This document shows positions 24,970 through 32,492 of a DNA stretch of 38,514 bases, piece after piece. Numbering within the stretch: position 1 is the first letter of the stretch; the number at the start of each line of letters is the position of its first letter. Made by a program: the position numbers and the translations under genes. The DNA is from Acidobacteriaceae bacterium (GTDB lineage: Bacteria; Acidobacteriota; Terriglobia; Bryobacterales; Bryobacteraceae): positions 1 through 38,514 of the forward strand of contig JAFAUR010000927.1 of NCBI GenBank assembly GCA_019243205.1, read 5' to 3'. Under the pieces are notes generated by a model that made no database searches, had not been told where the DNA came from, and saw only the letters and a program-made list of their open reading frames with translations.

Positions 24970-27324
24970 TTAGCCGATTTGACTTACGAACGAACGAATC
25001 TTGTTCTGATCGTCGGGACGCGAAGCGGTCCGCATCGCTTTCTCAGCCTCGTCCCGTGCACCTTGTTTGTCGCCCTGTTTGAGGAGGGCCATTGCGAGGT
25101 GCAGCCTGAATGTCGGATTCTGCGGATTGCCTTCGACCACTTGCCGGAAGATGCGAAGCGCTTCGGAGTTCAGATTTTTCCGGTAGTAAACAAATCCAAG
25201 CGTATCCGAGATGTCCGGACTGTTCGGCGCTCGTTTCTTTGCGCGTTCCGCAAAGGTCATAGCCTGATCGAGATTGGTTCCGTTGTCCGCATTGATAAAA
25301 GCGAGATTATTAAGAGCGGCTGGATTTTCCGGATCGATTCCAAGAACCCGATTGTACGCGTCAACGGCTTCTTTTTTCCGGCCGAGCGACTCGAGCAAAA
25401 TCGCTTCGTTCAAAGCAGCGCTCGCGTTACGCGGATCCGCCTTGCTGGCCTGCTCGAAAGAGGCAAGCGCGGCATCATTCTGGCCCAGCTGCCGCTGCAG
25501 CAAGCCAAGATGTAGCCAAGCGTCCGCTGAATCGGGCGCCGCTTTGGCGACTTCCTTGTAATCGACCGCCGCCTGCTCGAAAAACTGTTTTGCACGAGCC
25601 GGGTCTGAGTTCATCGCCCGTATTCCTGCGCTCGCTTCAAAGCCGGCGAGCTGGGACCGATAGGCCGGATTCCCCGGGTTCTTCGCAGCCAAATCCTGCA
25701 TGGTCCGGATTGCTTCGTCATCTTTGCCCTGAGCCATTTTCAAGGTTTGCATCGCGAGCAAACCGCGGATATCAGCAGGGTTCGCTTTTCCTACCTGATC
25801 AAATTGGACAGCAGCCTTATCGTATTGCCTTTGAGAAAGATAAATGTTCCCGAGGAGAAGATGCGCATCGCCGAACTGCGGCGCCTCTTTAATAAGCGCC
25901 TCGAGATCGGGCTGAGCACGATCCACCTGCTGCATTCCAACCAGGGCGCGGTCTCGGATAAAGCGCGCTTCGATATTCTTCGGATCCGAGGTCAGTATCG
26001 TTTCGGCCTGTTCCAGCCCCTTGGCGTGATCGCCTTTGTCCTCGTATACCTGGCCGGCGATGGACCGTGCTGCCATCACGAGCGGAGCGCGGGGCATCTT
26101 TGATTTGTTTTCGTCATTGATTGCTTCGAGCGCTTCACTGAGCGATTTATCCGGCTGGCGCATCGTCAGGTACACGCGCGCGAGATCCAGGTGAATGAGC
26201 CCGTCGTCGGGATTATTCTGCTGCAGGTTTTGCAGTTCGCCAAGCAGGTGCTTAGGGTCAGATTTAGCTGCATTCTGCAACAGAAGCGAAGCATACATGT
26301 CGCTGGCGATCCGATCCTTCGGATGTTTGGCAACCATCGACTTAGCCAGATCCATCGCCTCTTTCTGACGGCCTGTCGCCTCGTACACTGTTACAATCCG
26401 CTGCTGGTAGCCCAAGGTGTTCTTTGAATCTTCATTCAAGCCGGCTTGATACTGCTGCAGAGCCTGATCGAATTTCTTCTCACGAAGATAAAAATCGCCA
26501 ACCATCTGACGGGCGCCGGGGAAGTTTTTTCTGTCATCGAGTACGCGCTTGACAACGGACTCTCCTTCATCTGGTCGACCGGTCGCTACCAGGTAACCGC
26601 CAAGCGAAAGAATCGCAGCGGCACTCTTCGGGTCGTTCGCAACATGCTGTCGAAGTACGCTCTCGGCCTTCGGCTTATCGTTCTGGCGTATGTACATCTG
26701 AAAGAGGAAGTCGTACCCAGGACTCCAGGTCTTGTCCGAAGCCAGAGTGTCGTGAACAAGTTTCTCCGCTTGAGCTGTCTGCCCGAATGCTGCAAGTGTC
26801 TGCGCGTACCAGCCGGCGAGCAAGCGGGAGTTAGGCTTGATGCGATTGGCTTTCTCGAAACTTTCGAGAGCCTTCTCGCGATCGTTGTTCGCCAGGGCAA
26901 GAAGTCCCTGGATGCGCAGTCCGTCGAACGATTGCGGGTCATGTTGCAGGATCTTATTGTCCAGTTCCTGGACTTCGGGCAGCAGATTCTTTAACTTCTT
27001 GTTGGTGGCATAAGCTCCGAGGTAGATCTCTGAAAGCTTTGTAGCGGCATCGGCATTATCCGGTTTCAGATCCACCGCGCGGCGAAGGTACTTAGAGGCT
27101 TCGGCGAAATCGCCTTGATCAATAAGATTTAATCCTTCGCGATAGTACGCTTCCGCATTCGTTTTGTCTTTCAGGATAGCCTTCTGATAGAGGATCGACG
27201 CTTCCTTATATTGCTTCCTGTCGTGATAGCGATTTGCGGCGGCGATGAGCTTTTGCGGGCTTTGCGTGCAACCTGTTGTTAACAAAACGGCACAAATCGG
27301 CACTACTGCGAGGACATACTTCAT
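24970..27324 (-). CDS. TPR-repeat lipoprotein, PEP-CTERM-system PrsT-like
   Basis: The 784-residue protein begins with a lipoprotein signal (MKYVLAVVPICAVLLTTGC; cysteine at residue 19), then TPR units from AANRYHDRKQYKEASILYQKA to the C-terminus, near-continuous helices of 34 residues. This is the layout of the PEP-CTERM-system TPR lipoprotein (recalled as TIGR02917, PrsT), which is tied to exopolysaccharide and exosortase loci. ATG 27322-27324 is preferred over an upstream in-frame start at 27390, since it begins the signal peptide directly. It is the first gene of a leftward run that continues into the CAAX-protease-like gene. It is probably anchored in the periplasm as a protein-protein scaffold. 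It is shorter than some relatives but not obviously truncated. Confidence 0.85.
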   Translation of the reverse strand: MKYVLAVVPICAVLLTTGCTQSPQKLIAAANRYHDRKQYKEASILYQKAILKDKTNAEAYYREGLNLIDQGDFAEASKYLRRAVDLKPDNADAATKLSEIYLGAYATNKKLKNLLPEVQELDNKILQHDPQSFDGLRIQGLLALANNDREKALESFEKANRIKPNSRLLAGWYAQTLAAFGQTAQAEKLVHDTLASDKTWSPGYDFLFQMYIRQNDKPKAESVLRQHVANDPKSAAAILSLGGYLVATGRPDEGESVVKRVLDDRKNFPGARQMVGDFYLREKKFDQALQQYQAGLNEDSKNTLGYQQRIVTVYEATGRQKEAMDLAKSMVAKHPKDRIASDMYASLLLQNAAKSDPKHLLGELQNLQQNNPDDGLIHLDLARVYLTMRQPDKSLSEALEAINDENKSKMPRAPLVMAARSIAGQVYEDKGDHAKGLEQAETILTSDPKNIEARFIRDRALVGMQQVDRAQPDLEALIKEAPQFGDAHLLLGNIYLSQRQYDKAAVQFDQVGKANPADIRGLLAMQTLKMAQGKDDEAIRTMQDLAAKNPGNPAYRSQLAGFEASAGIRAMNSDPARAKQFFEQAAVDYKEVAKAAPDSADAWLHLGLLQRQLGQNDAALASFEQASKADPRNASAALNEAILLESLGRKKEAVDAYNRVLGIDPENPAALNNLAFINADNGTNLDQAMTFAERAKKRAPNSPDISDTLGFVYYRKNLNSEALRIFRQVVEGNPQNPTFRLHLAMALLKQGDKQGARDEAEKAMRTASRPDDQNKIRSFVSQIG

Positions 27325-27500
27325 AGATTTCGAATGCTTATTTGGATTGTAGGGGATCTTCAAGGGGGTTACAATTGGCAGCCCGGGCAATGTTCTCTAC
27401 CACCAGCTGCTTCGAATCCTTCCTTTGAGCCTTATCGGTAAGCACGACAACAAACTTGATGTCTGTTCAGAACCACCAGTTTCTCAGCTTCAAGTCCCTT

Positions 27501-27506
27501 TATAAT
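27501..27506 (+). promoter_or_regulatory. Consensus -10 box of the cyclophilin gene, near-leaderless
   Basis: TATAAT, a perfect -10, lies 9 nt before ATG 27516, so the transcript would start about 3 nt ahead of the start codon. No good -35 is visible. No Shine-Dalgarno lies in between, in keeping with leaderless translation. Confidence 0.45.
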
Positions 27507-27515
27507 CAGCGATAA

Positions 27516-28211
27516 ATGCGATACCGATTTTTTGCGGCCTTTCTGCTGTGTTGCTGGGCGGGTTCCTTCTTGCACCTGACCGGACAGGTCTCCAAATCAC
27601 AAGCACACCGGGCAGCCAAGCCCACCACGCCGGCCGAACCTGCGTTACCGCCGGTCGCTCTTCCCGAACAGCCCGGTTTGTACGCCGTTATCTATACTTC
27701 GATGGGGAATATCGTTTGCAGGCTATTTGAGAAGGAGGCCCCGAAAACCGTAGCGAATTTCAGAGGGCTCGCGACGGGAACCAAGGTTTGGACGGACCCG
27801 ATTACCGGCAAGCCGAAGCACACGCCGCTTTACTCCCGCACCAGCTTCCATCGGGTTATTCCGGATTTTATGATTCAGGGGGGCGATCCCGCCGGAGACG
27901 GGACGGGCGCGCCCGGCTACAAGATCGACGATGAGATCAGCCCGGATCTGAAATTTGATCACCCTGGTGTGCTTGCAATGGCAAACTCGGGACCAAACAC
28001 CAACGGGAGTCAATTCTTCATCACCGTCGCTCCCGCGGAACACCTGGAGGGGCACTACTCGATCTTTGGAGAAGTTGTTTCGGGGCAGGAAGTAGCGGAC
28101 GCGATTTCGAAAGTCCCTCGCGACGACAACGACAAGCCAAAGGAGCCGATCAAGATCAAGGCGATTGCAATCCGCACGGTTCCGTCTACCACCGCCGGAT
28201 CCGGCCGGTGA
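27516..28211 (+). CDS. Exported peptidyl-prolyl cis-trans isomerase, cyclophilin type
   Basis: The 231-residue protein has a signal peptide (FFAAFLLCCWAGSFLHLTG), a proline-rich linker (about 25-52) and a cyclophilin domain (about 55-222). Family marks are FHRVIPDFMIQGGDPAGDGTG (Arg113, Phe118, Gln121), MANSGPNTNGSQFFIT and HYSIFGEVVSGQEVAD. It should speed proline isomerisation during folding of exported proteins in the periplasm. The ATG has no Shine-Dalgarno, and a perfect TATAAT lies only 9 nt before it. It is divergent from the TPR lipoprotein, with 191 bp between. The proline-rich linker and the conserved KPKHTPLY loop are normal for bacterial relatives. Function is secure; clients are unknown. 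Confidence 0.94.
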   Translation: MRYRFFAAFLLCCWAGSFLHLTGQVSKSQAHRAAKPTTPAEPALPPVALPEQPGLYAVIYTSMGNIVCRLFEKEAPKTVANFRGLATGTKVWTDPITGKPKHTPLYSRTSFHRVIPDFMIQGGDPAGDGTGAPGYKIDDEISPDLKFDHPGVLAMANSGPNTNGSQFFITVAPAEHLEGHYSIFGEVVSGQEVADAISKVPRDDNDKPKEPIKIKAIAIRTVPSTTAGSGR

Positions 28212-28338
28212 CAAAATTTGCAAAAAGAATATTTCTAACGCTTTGAGCGAATTACCGACTTAAACTGCACCCGGATCGTCCTCTCACCGGCTAACTCTGG
28301 ATCAGGCCAGCGATGTGCGGGCCACTGAGGAGCTTCGA

Positions 28339-28950
28339 ATGAGAAGGTTAGTTTTGGCCGCTTGCATGTTGGCTTGCGCGGCCGTTTCTGTGCGCGCGCA
28401 GGGTACGTTTGAGGTTACCGGTACACCGATTCCGAACGACCTCTTGCAGCAAAATTATGGGACGGTATCGAAAGCGATCGTCGGATACGACCTGAGCATT
28501 TGCAACATTACCCAGTCCAAGCAATCCGTCGTCAGCAGTAAGATTTACCAGGCACTTGCCCAGGCAAACACGCCCCTGCAACCCATCGGGAAGCAGATCC
28601 TGCTGGCCGCCATCCTTCGCAACCAGAGTCACAGCAAATCGGTCGTGTTGAGCGTGGCCTTGAATTCTCTGAATGGCGTGTTGTCGATTCTGGCGGCATC
28701 CAAGTACAAGGTGCCGCCCGGGCTGTTGACGGCTGCAACCCTGATTTCACTTTCAGGACAACAGATCATGAGCGGCGTCAAGCCCGTGCTTCCGGCGGAT
28801 CTCGTCGAGAAGTATGAGAGTCAGGTGCTCGAACCGGCACTTGTCCTTGATGGTGGATCTTGTGTGGAGCGGACCGTATTCGCGATCGCGGCGGGTGCGA
28901 CCGCAAAAACTCGAGTAAAGGCAGAGTCTTTGACTTTCCACATCGAATAG
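28339..28950 (+). CDS. Secreted protein of unknown function
   Basis: The 203-residue protein has a signal peptide (LVLAACMLACAAVSVRAQ) and a mature part of mixed composition with hydrophobic stretches (SVVLSVALNSLNGVLSILAAS and GLLTAATLISLSGQQIM) and two cysteines (in SICNIT and GSCVERT) that could form a disulfide. I do not recognise a family. GAGGAG precedes ATG 28339 by 6 nt and decides this start over ATG 28315. It follows the cyclophilin gene by 127 bp on the same strand. A stable hairpin lies just after its stop, and a second follows. No function is proposed. Confidence 0.72.
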   Translation: MRRLVLAACMLACAAVSVRAQGTFEVTGTPIPNDLLQQNYGTVSKAIVGYDLSICNITQSKQSVVSSKIYQALAQANTPLQPIGKQILLAAILRNQSHSKSVVLSVALNSLNGVLSILAASKYKVPPGLLTAATLISLSGQQIMSGVKPVLPADLVEKYESQVLEPALVLDGGSCVERTVFAIAAGATAKTRVKAESLTFHIE

Positions 28951-28972
28951 GTCCTCGGGCCTAGAAGTGGCG

Positions 28973-29022
28973 CTTGAAGGTGGCTGAACCGATGCTATGG
29001 GCGGCTTCGGTTCACCTTCAAG
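28973..29022 (+). terminator. Long imperfect hairpin after the secreted protein gene
   Basis: CTTGAAGG...TGAACCGA (28973-28992) pairs with TCGGTTCACCTTCAAG (29007-29022): a 16-bp stem with a 4-nt bulge and a 14-nt loop. It starts 22 bp after the stop. There is no T-tract, so it may be a terminator, an mRNA 3' stability element, or part of a structured RNA. Confidence 0.45.
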
Positions 29023-29043
29023 CAGCACAACGATGTGGTTCCC

Positions 29044-29066
29044 GTGCCGGACCGGGCATCCGGCAC
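29044..29066 (+). repeat. Second perfect hairpin downstream
   Basis: GTGCCGGA (29044-29051) and TCCGGCAC (29059-29066) form a perfect 8-bp stem with a 7-nt loop, 21 bp after the longer hairpin. The two in tandem within a 226-bp gap make this a candidate structured RNA or REP-like element. Confidence 0.4.
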
Positions 29067-29176
29067 GCTCCGCGCAGGAAGCATCACTTCGGGCGAGTGG
29101 TGCTCCTGCGTGGAGTCAACGCTTCCAGACGTAACGCGATGCCTGCGAACGGATCTTCAATACAGAAGTAGCCGCG

Positions 29177-29659
29177 ATGAAGACGAATACACCGCACCTT
29201 CCGAAGACAAACAGCCCCGACTCCGACGAAACTGCCCGGGGGAAACACGCCTACGCGGGCGACGACGTAATGCCGGATGCCAGTCTGGATACCGAAGGCC
29301 TGCAGACGTCAAACAAATCAGGTAAACACTCGTCAGTTGAAAAGTTGGCCGCCTCCCGGCCGGAATTTGGCTCAAGCGCGGGTGCGAAACCCGTCGATGG
29401 CGCGTTTGGTGACGACCCCGATCACCCCATCACGGGCAGGGAAGCTGCGCCGGGCACAAACGAATTTCGCTGCAGCGGGTGTGGACGTTATTTCAACAGC
29501 GCGGAGGAACTCGCGGGACATGAACCGGAATGCCGCCTGGCCAGAGCTGCGACGGCCGAGGGACGCGAAAGTTTGCGCCACGAAGACAGCCAAAAGCATG
29601 ATCCGAACGATGCCGAATCGAAGCAACTGCGCTTTCAGCACGGCACAAAACGGAGCTAA
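29177..29659 (+). CDS. Small C2HC zinc-finger protein
   Basis: The 160-residue protein is hydrophilic and probably disordered, except for one segment: FRCSGCGRYFNSAEELAGHEPEC. This fits C-x2-C-x3-F-x5-L-x2-H-x3-C, a classical C2H2-type zinc finger with cysteine in the last position (Cys99, Cys102, His115, Cys119; core Phe106 and Leu112). Such a motif is rare in bacteria outside the Ros/MucR group and suggests DNA or protein binding. The spacing is too exact to be chance, which supports this frame over overlapping frames. The ribosome site of ATG 29177 is weak. The gene sits between the secreted protein and an aminotransferase; no functional partner is evident. Target unknown. Confidence 0.68.
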   Translation: MKTNTPHLPKTNSPDSDETARGKHAYAGDDVMPDASLDTEGLQTSNKSGKHSSVEKLAASRPEFGSSAGAKPVDGAFGDDPDHPITGREAAPGTNEFRCSGCGRYFNSAEELAGHEPECRLARAATAEGRESLRHEDSQKHDPNDAESKQLRFQHGTKRS

Positions 29660-29692
29660 CCAGCCTTAGCCACCGCCATGGCACAGTGAAGT

Positions 29693-30868
29693 TTGTACCG
29701 CTATTCGAGCAGGCTCCGCTGGGACCTGCCGCAGAACTCCATCAGTCGTGCTATCGCAGCCAAGAAAACCCGCGGAGAACGGCTGATTGACCTCACGGTT
29801 TCGAACCCGACAGAGGTTCTCAACAACTATCCACACGAGGAGATCCGACGCGCCCTGTGTCAGGTAGCGGATTTCGCCTATCAACCTGACGCACTCGGCC
29901 ACCTGGCTGCCAGGGAAGCAGTTGGGGCGTATTACCGCGCTCGCGGCATCTCCGTCGATGCGGGGCAGATCGTTCTCACTGCGAGCACGAGTGAGGCCTA
30001 TAGCCTTCTTTTCAAGCTGTTTTGCGATCCGGGCGATGAGATCCTCATTCCTGTCCCCTCCTATCCTCTGTTCGAATTCCTGGCGGGCGCGGAGAGTGTC
30101 CGCGCGGTTCCGTACCGGCTCGTCTACGATGGCGTCTGGTGCATCGATTTCGATGACCTCGAGTCTCGAATCTCCGAACAAACCCGGGCGGTCGTAATCG
30201 TTTCCCCCAATAACCCAACGGGTTCGTTTTTGAAACTGCGAGAGCGCGAGCGGTTGCTGGAATTGATGGGTGATCGGAAGATTCCCTGTATATCCGATGA
30301 GGTCTTCGCAGATTACTGTCTAGATCGTACCGAGAACGCCGGAACAAGTCTGATCGGCTCTACCGGAAATTTAAGTTTTTCGTTCGGCGGGCTATCTAAA
30401 TCCGCCGGCATGCCACAGATGAAAGCTGCCTGGATCATCATCAGCGGTCCCGAGGACGAATGTCGGTCGGCGGTCTCCCGTTTGGAACTGCTGACGGACA
30501 GCTTCTTGTCTGTGGGTACGCCCGTGCAGCGGACAATGCGCGAATTGCTTCAGATCGGGGACGAGGTGCAGCAGGTCTTACAGCAGCGAATCCGCACGAA
30601 CCTCGATTACGCGAAAAACACGTTGCACGACACAGCTGGCAGCGTTCTGAGAACCGAGGGCGGCTGGTCGGCGATCATCCGTGTTCCGCAAGTCTGCTCA
30701 GAAGAGGTGTGGGTTACCAGGTTGTTGAATGAGCAGAATGTTTTGGTTCAGCCGGGCTACTTCTTCGATATGCGTTCGGAGGCTTACGTCGTCACCAGCC
30801 TGATCACAATACCGGAGATTTTCGAGCAGGGTCTGGAACGGATCAAAGTCTTGCTTACTCAATGCTGA
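29693..30868 (+). CDS. PLP-dependent aminotransferase, class I/II
   Basis: The 391-residue enzyme is fold-type I. The PLP lysine is Lys236 in FGGLSKSAGMPQMK; other marks are LTASTSEAYSLLFKL, SPNNPTG (171-177), and SDEVFADY with Asp202. Its opening, SSRLRWDLPQNSISRAI...LIDLTVSNPTEV, is typical of alanine/aspartate-type aminotransferases of this subgroup. The amino acid substrate cannot be told. The start is TTG 29693; the in-frame ATG 29678 meets a stop after three codons. Its end overlaps the end of the convergent periplasmic-protein gene by 14 bp. The enzyme is cytoplasmic and complete. It is not obviously linked to the neighbouring zinc-finger gene beyond shared strand and a 33-bp gap. Confidence 0.88.
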   Translation: MYRYSSRLRWDLPQNSISRAIAAKKTRGERLIDLTVSNPTEVLNNYPHEEIRRALCQVADFAYQPDALGHLAAREAVGAYYRARGISVDAGQIVLTASTSEAYSLLFKLFCDPGDEILIPVPSYPLFEFLAGAESVRAVPYRLVYDGVWCIDFDDLESRISEQTRAVVIVSPNNPTGSFLKLRERERLLELMGDRKIPCISDEVFADYCLDRTENAGTSLIGSTGNLSFSFGGLSKSAGMPQMKAAWIIISGPEDECRSAVSRLELLTDSFLSVGTPVQRTMRELLQIGDEVQQVLQQRIRTNLDYAKNTLHDTAGSVLRTEGGWSAIIRVPQVCSEEVWVTRLLNEQNVLVQPGYFFDMRSEAYVVTSLITIPEIFEQGLERIKVLLTQC

Positions 30869-31814
30869 ATGACTGCTTGAACTCGGATGTACGATTTCCG
30901 ATCAAGTCATGCAACGCCAGAGTGATTACGTACTGGCCCCTCTCCGCGTTCGGCGGAACAGTAAGTGCGATCGTACCGGGAAGATACTTCGCTGGGTAAA
31001 AGCTATCGCCCTTTAATTCCGCCGCTTGGGGATTATTCAAAAACGGCCGTCCATCCGGACGAAGAACGGTGACACCGTACGAAAGATTGTATTCGTTCTT
31101 TTGCCCGAGTCTGAATCCCACTAGATTGAAACGTGCGAATACCGTATCTCCTGGTGAATACGCGGGAACTTCCAATGGCTCCCGATCATTCTCTTTGCGG
31201 AGAAACGCGAAATTCTGTGCTGTGATGACATCCGGCTGAAGCACCTTCACTCCGCCGATCAGAAATGGCACGTCTGCGGTCGTTTCGGCCTTCGCGATCG
31301 AATCCTGAACAGCCACATGCAGATGATATTGGCCGGCTGCAACGTAAGACGGCAGTAAGAACGAGGCGCGGCGTTTGGGCGTCCACTCCTTGTCTTCAGG
31401 ATTGAGGTCGACATCGATCCCCCCCTTGATTGTTGGAGCCAGGGAAACGTTTTCTGAGTCTTGCGGCGTGATCTCGTACGTGAGCGACATGTGACGAGTA
31501 CCCGCCTCGGGATTCGTGCGCACGTGGAATCCGGCTATGTCGAAGGTGAAATACACATAATCACCTGGCATGAACCGAAAATCAGCGGGAACAAAGGGCG
31601 CGTCTTCCGATTGTTGAACCCCGGCTCGAATGACGGCGAGTCCGGAGTCCGCCTGCGCGCTCCGAGATCCGAATAGCAGGGATAATCCTATCCCACATAC
31701 GGAAACCAATAACCTGGCCCAACCGTCGAAACGACACGCTGTGCCTTTGAAGCGTTGAGCGGCATCGAAAGCTCGAACCCACTTCTTTGTTTTCAGATTA
31801 TGAATCGGAGACAT
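30855..31814 (-). CDS. Exported beta-rich protein of unknown function
   Basis: Read from ATG 31812-31814 the product has 319 residues: a basic N-terminus, a hydrophobic helix (WARLLVSVCGIGLSLLFGSRSAQA) and two immunoglobulin-like beta repeats. Both repeats carry a similar pattern, FMPGDYVYFTFDIAGFHV and YSPGDTVFARFNLVGFRL, and each ends with a GQYHLHVAVQDSI/GQYVITLALHDLI strand, so the protein looks like an internal duplication. I do not recognise a family. The frame is open further upstream to 32258, but that part overlaps the methyltransferase gene and is not credible. The chosen start overlaps the divergent methyltransferase start by 15 bp; a TTG start just before the hydrophobic helix would remove the overlap. 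Confidence 0.72.
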   Translation of the reverse strand: MSPIHNLKTKKWVRAFDAAQRFKGTACRFDGWARLLVSVCGIGLSLLFGSRSAQADSGLAVIRAGVQQSEDAPFVPADFRFMPGDYVYFTFDIAGFHVRTNPEAGTRHMSLTYEITPQDSENVSLAPTIKGGIDVDLNPEDKEWTPKRRASFLLPSYVAAGQYHLHVAVQDSIAKAETTADVPFLIGGVKVLQPDVITAQNFAFLRKENDREPLEVPAYSPGDTVFARFNLVGFRLGQKNEYNLSYGVTVLRPDGRPFLNNPQAAELKGDSFYPAKYLPGTIALTVPPNAERGQYVITLALHDLIGNRTSEFKQSFSIE

Positions 31815-32492
31815 TCTGGCTTTTCGGGAATTCTGCTCGCGCTTCTGATATGGATCGCAGGCGCGCCACCGGCCATCGTGGCGCAGACTACACATCCCGT
31901 CACAGGACGGCGAATCGCGCCTGTGATGAGCCTCAGCGGCGCAGACTGGCTCGATCGCGAGGAACGGGAAAAGCAGGAGCAGCCCGAAAGAGCGCTCGAG
32001 GCCCTGGAACTGCGCCCTGGGATGCTTGTTGGAGACGTGGGCGCCGGCACCGGATTTTATAGTATTCGGATCGCCCGCGCTATCGCTCCGGACGGTATAG
32101 TGTACGCGAACGATATCCAGCCCGGGATGCTTGACCGCCTGCGGGCGAACGCCGCGGCGCAAAAGGTAGCGAATATCGAAACGGTTCTGGGCACCGAATC
32201 GGACCCGAAACTCCCCGCCGGGAAATTGGACCTGGTCCTGATGGCCGACGTCTACCACGAGCTATCCCGTCCCCAGCGGATGCTCGACAGAGTGAGAGAA
32301 TCGCTAAAGCCCAATGGACGGCTCGTCATCCTGGAGTTTCGCAAGGAAGATCCCACCGTGCCGATTCGCCCCGAGCATAAGATGACGGTAGGCGAAGTGA
32401 AAGCAGAGGTTACTCCTGAAGGTTATCAGTTCGAAAAAGTGGTGGACACTTTACCCTGGCAGCACATCATCTTCTTCCGAAGGACCGAGTGA
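31800..32492 (+). CDS. Exported class I SAM-dependent methyltransferase
   Basis: The 230-residue protein has a Rossmann methyltransferase domain: motif I GDVGAGTGFYSIRIAR (78-93), acidic end of strand 2 at Asp105 (YANDIQPGML), DLVLMADVYHEL (motif IV), and LKPNGRLVILEF. The fold and length suit small-molecule methyltransferases, but the substrate is unknown. Before it lies a credible signal peptide (FSGILLALLIWIAGAPPAIVAQ), odd since SAM is cytosolic; similar exported relatives do occur in Acidobacteria and Planctomycetes. ATG 31800 is used. The stop TGA is followed directly by the GTG of pantothenate kinase, so the two are co-transcribed. Its 5' end overlaps the divergent periplasmic-protein gene. 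Confidence 0.85.
   Translation: MNRRHSGFSGILLALLIWIAGAPPAIVAQTTHPVTGRRIAPVMSLSGADWLDREEREKQEQPERALEALELRPGMLVGDVGAGTGFYSIRIARAIAPDGIVYANDIQPGMLDRLRANAAAQKVANIETVLGTESDPKLPAGKLDLVLMADVYHELSRPQRMLDRVRESLKPNGRLVILEFRKEDPTVPIRPEHKMTVGEVKAEVTPEGYQFEKVVDTLPWQHIIFFRRTE

Noticed and set aside
31815-32258. Upstream extension of the periplasmic protein frame on the minus strand
   Set aside because: It runs antisense through the well-supported methyltransferase gene, and its residues show no family resemblance.
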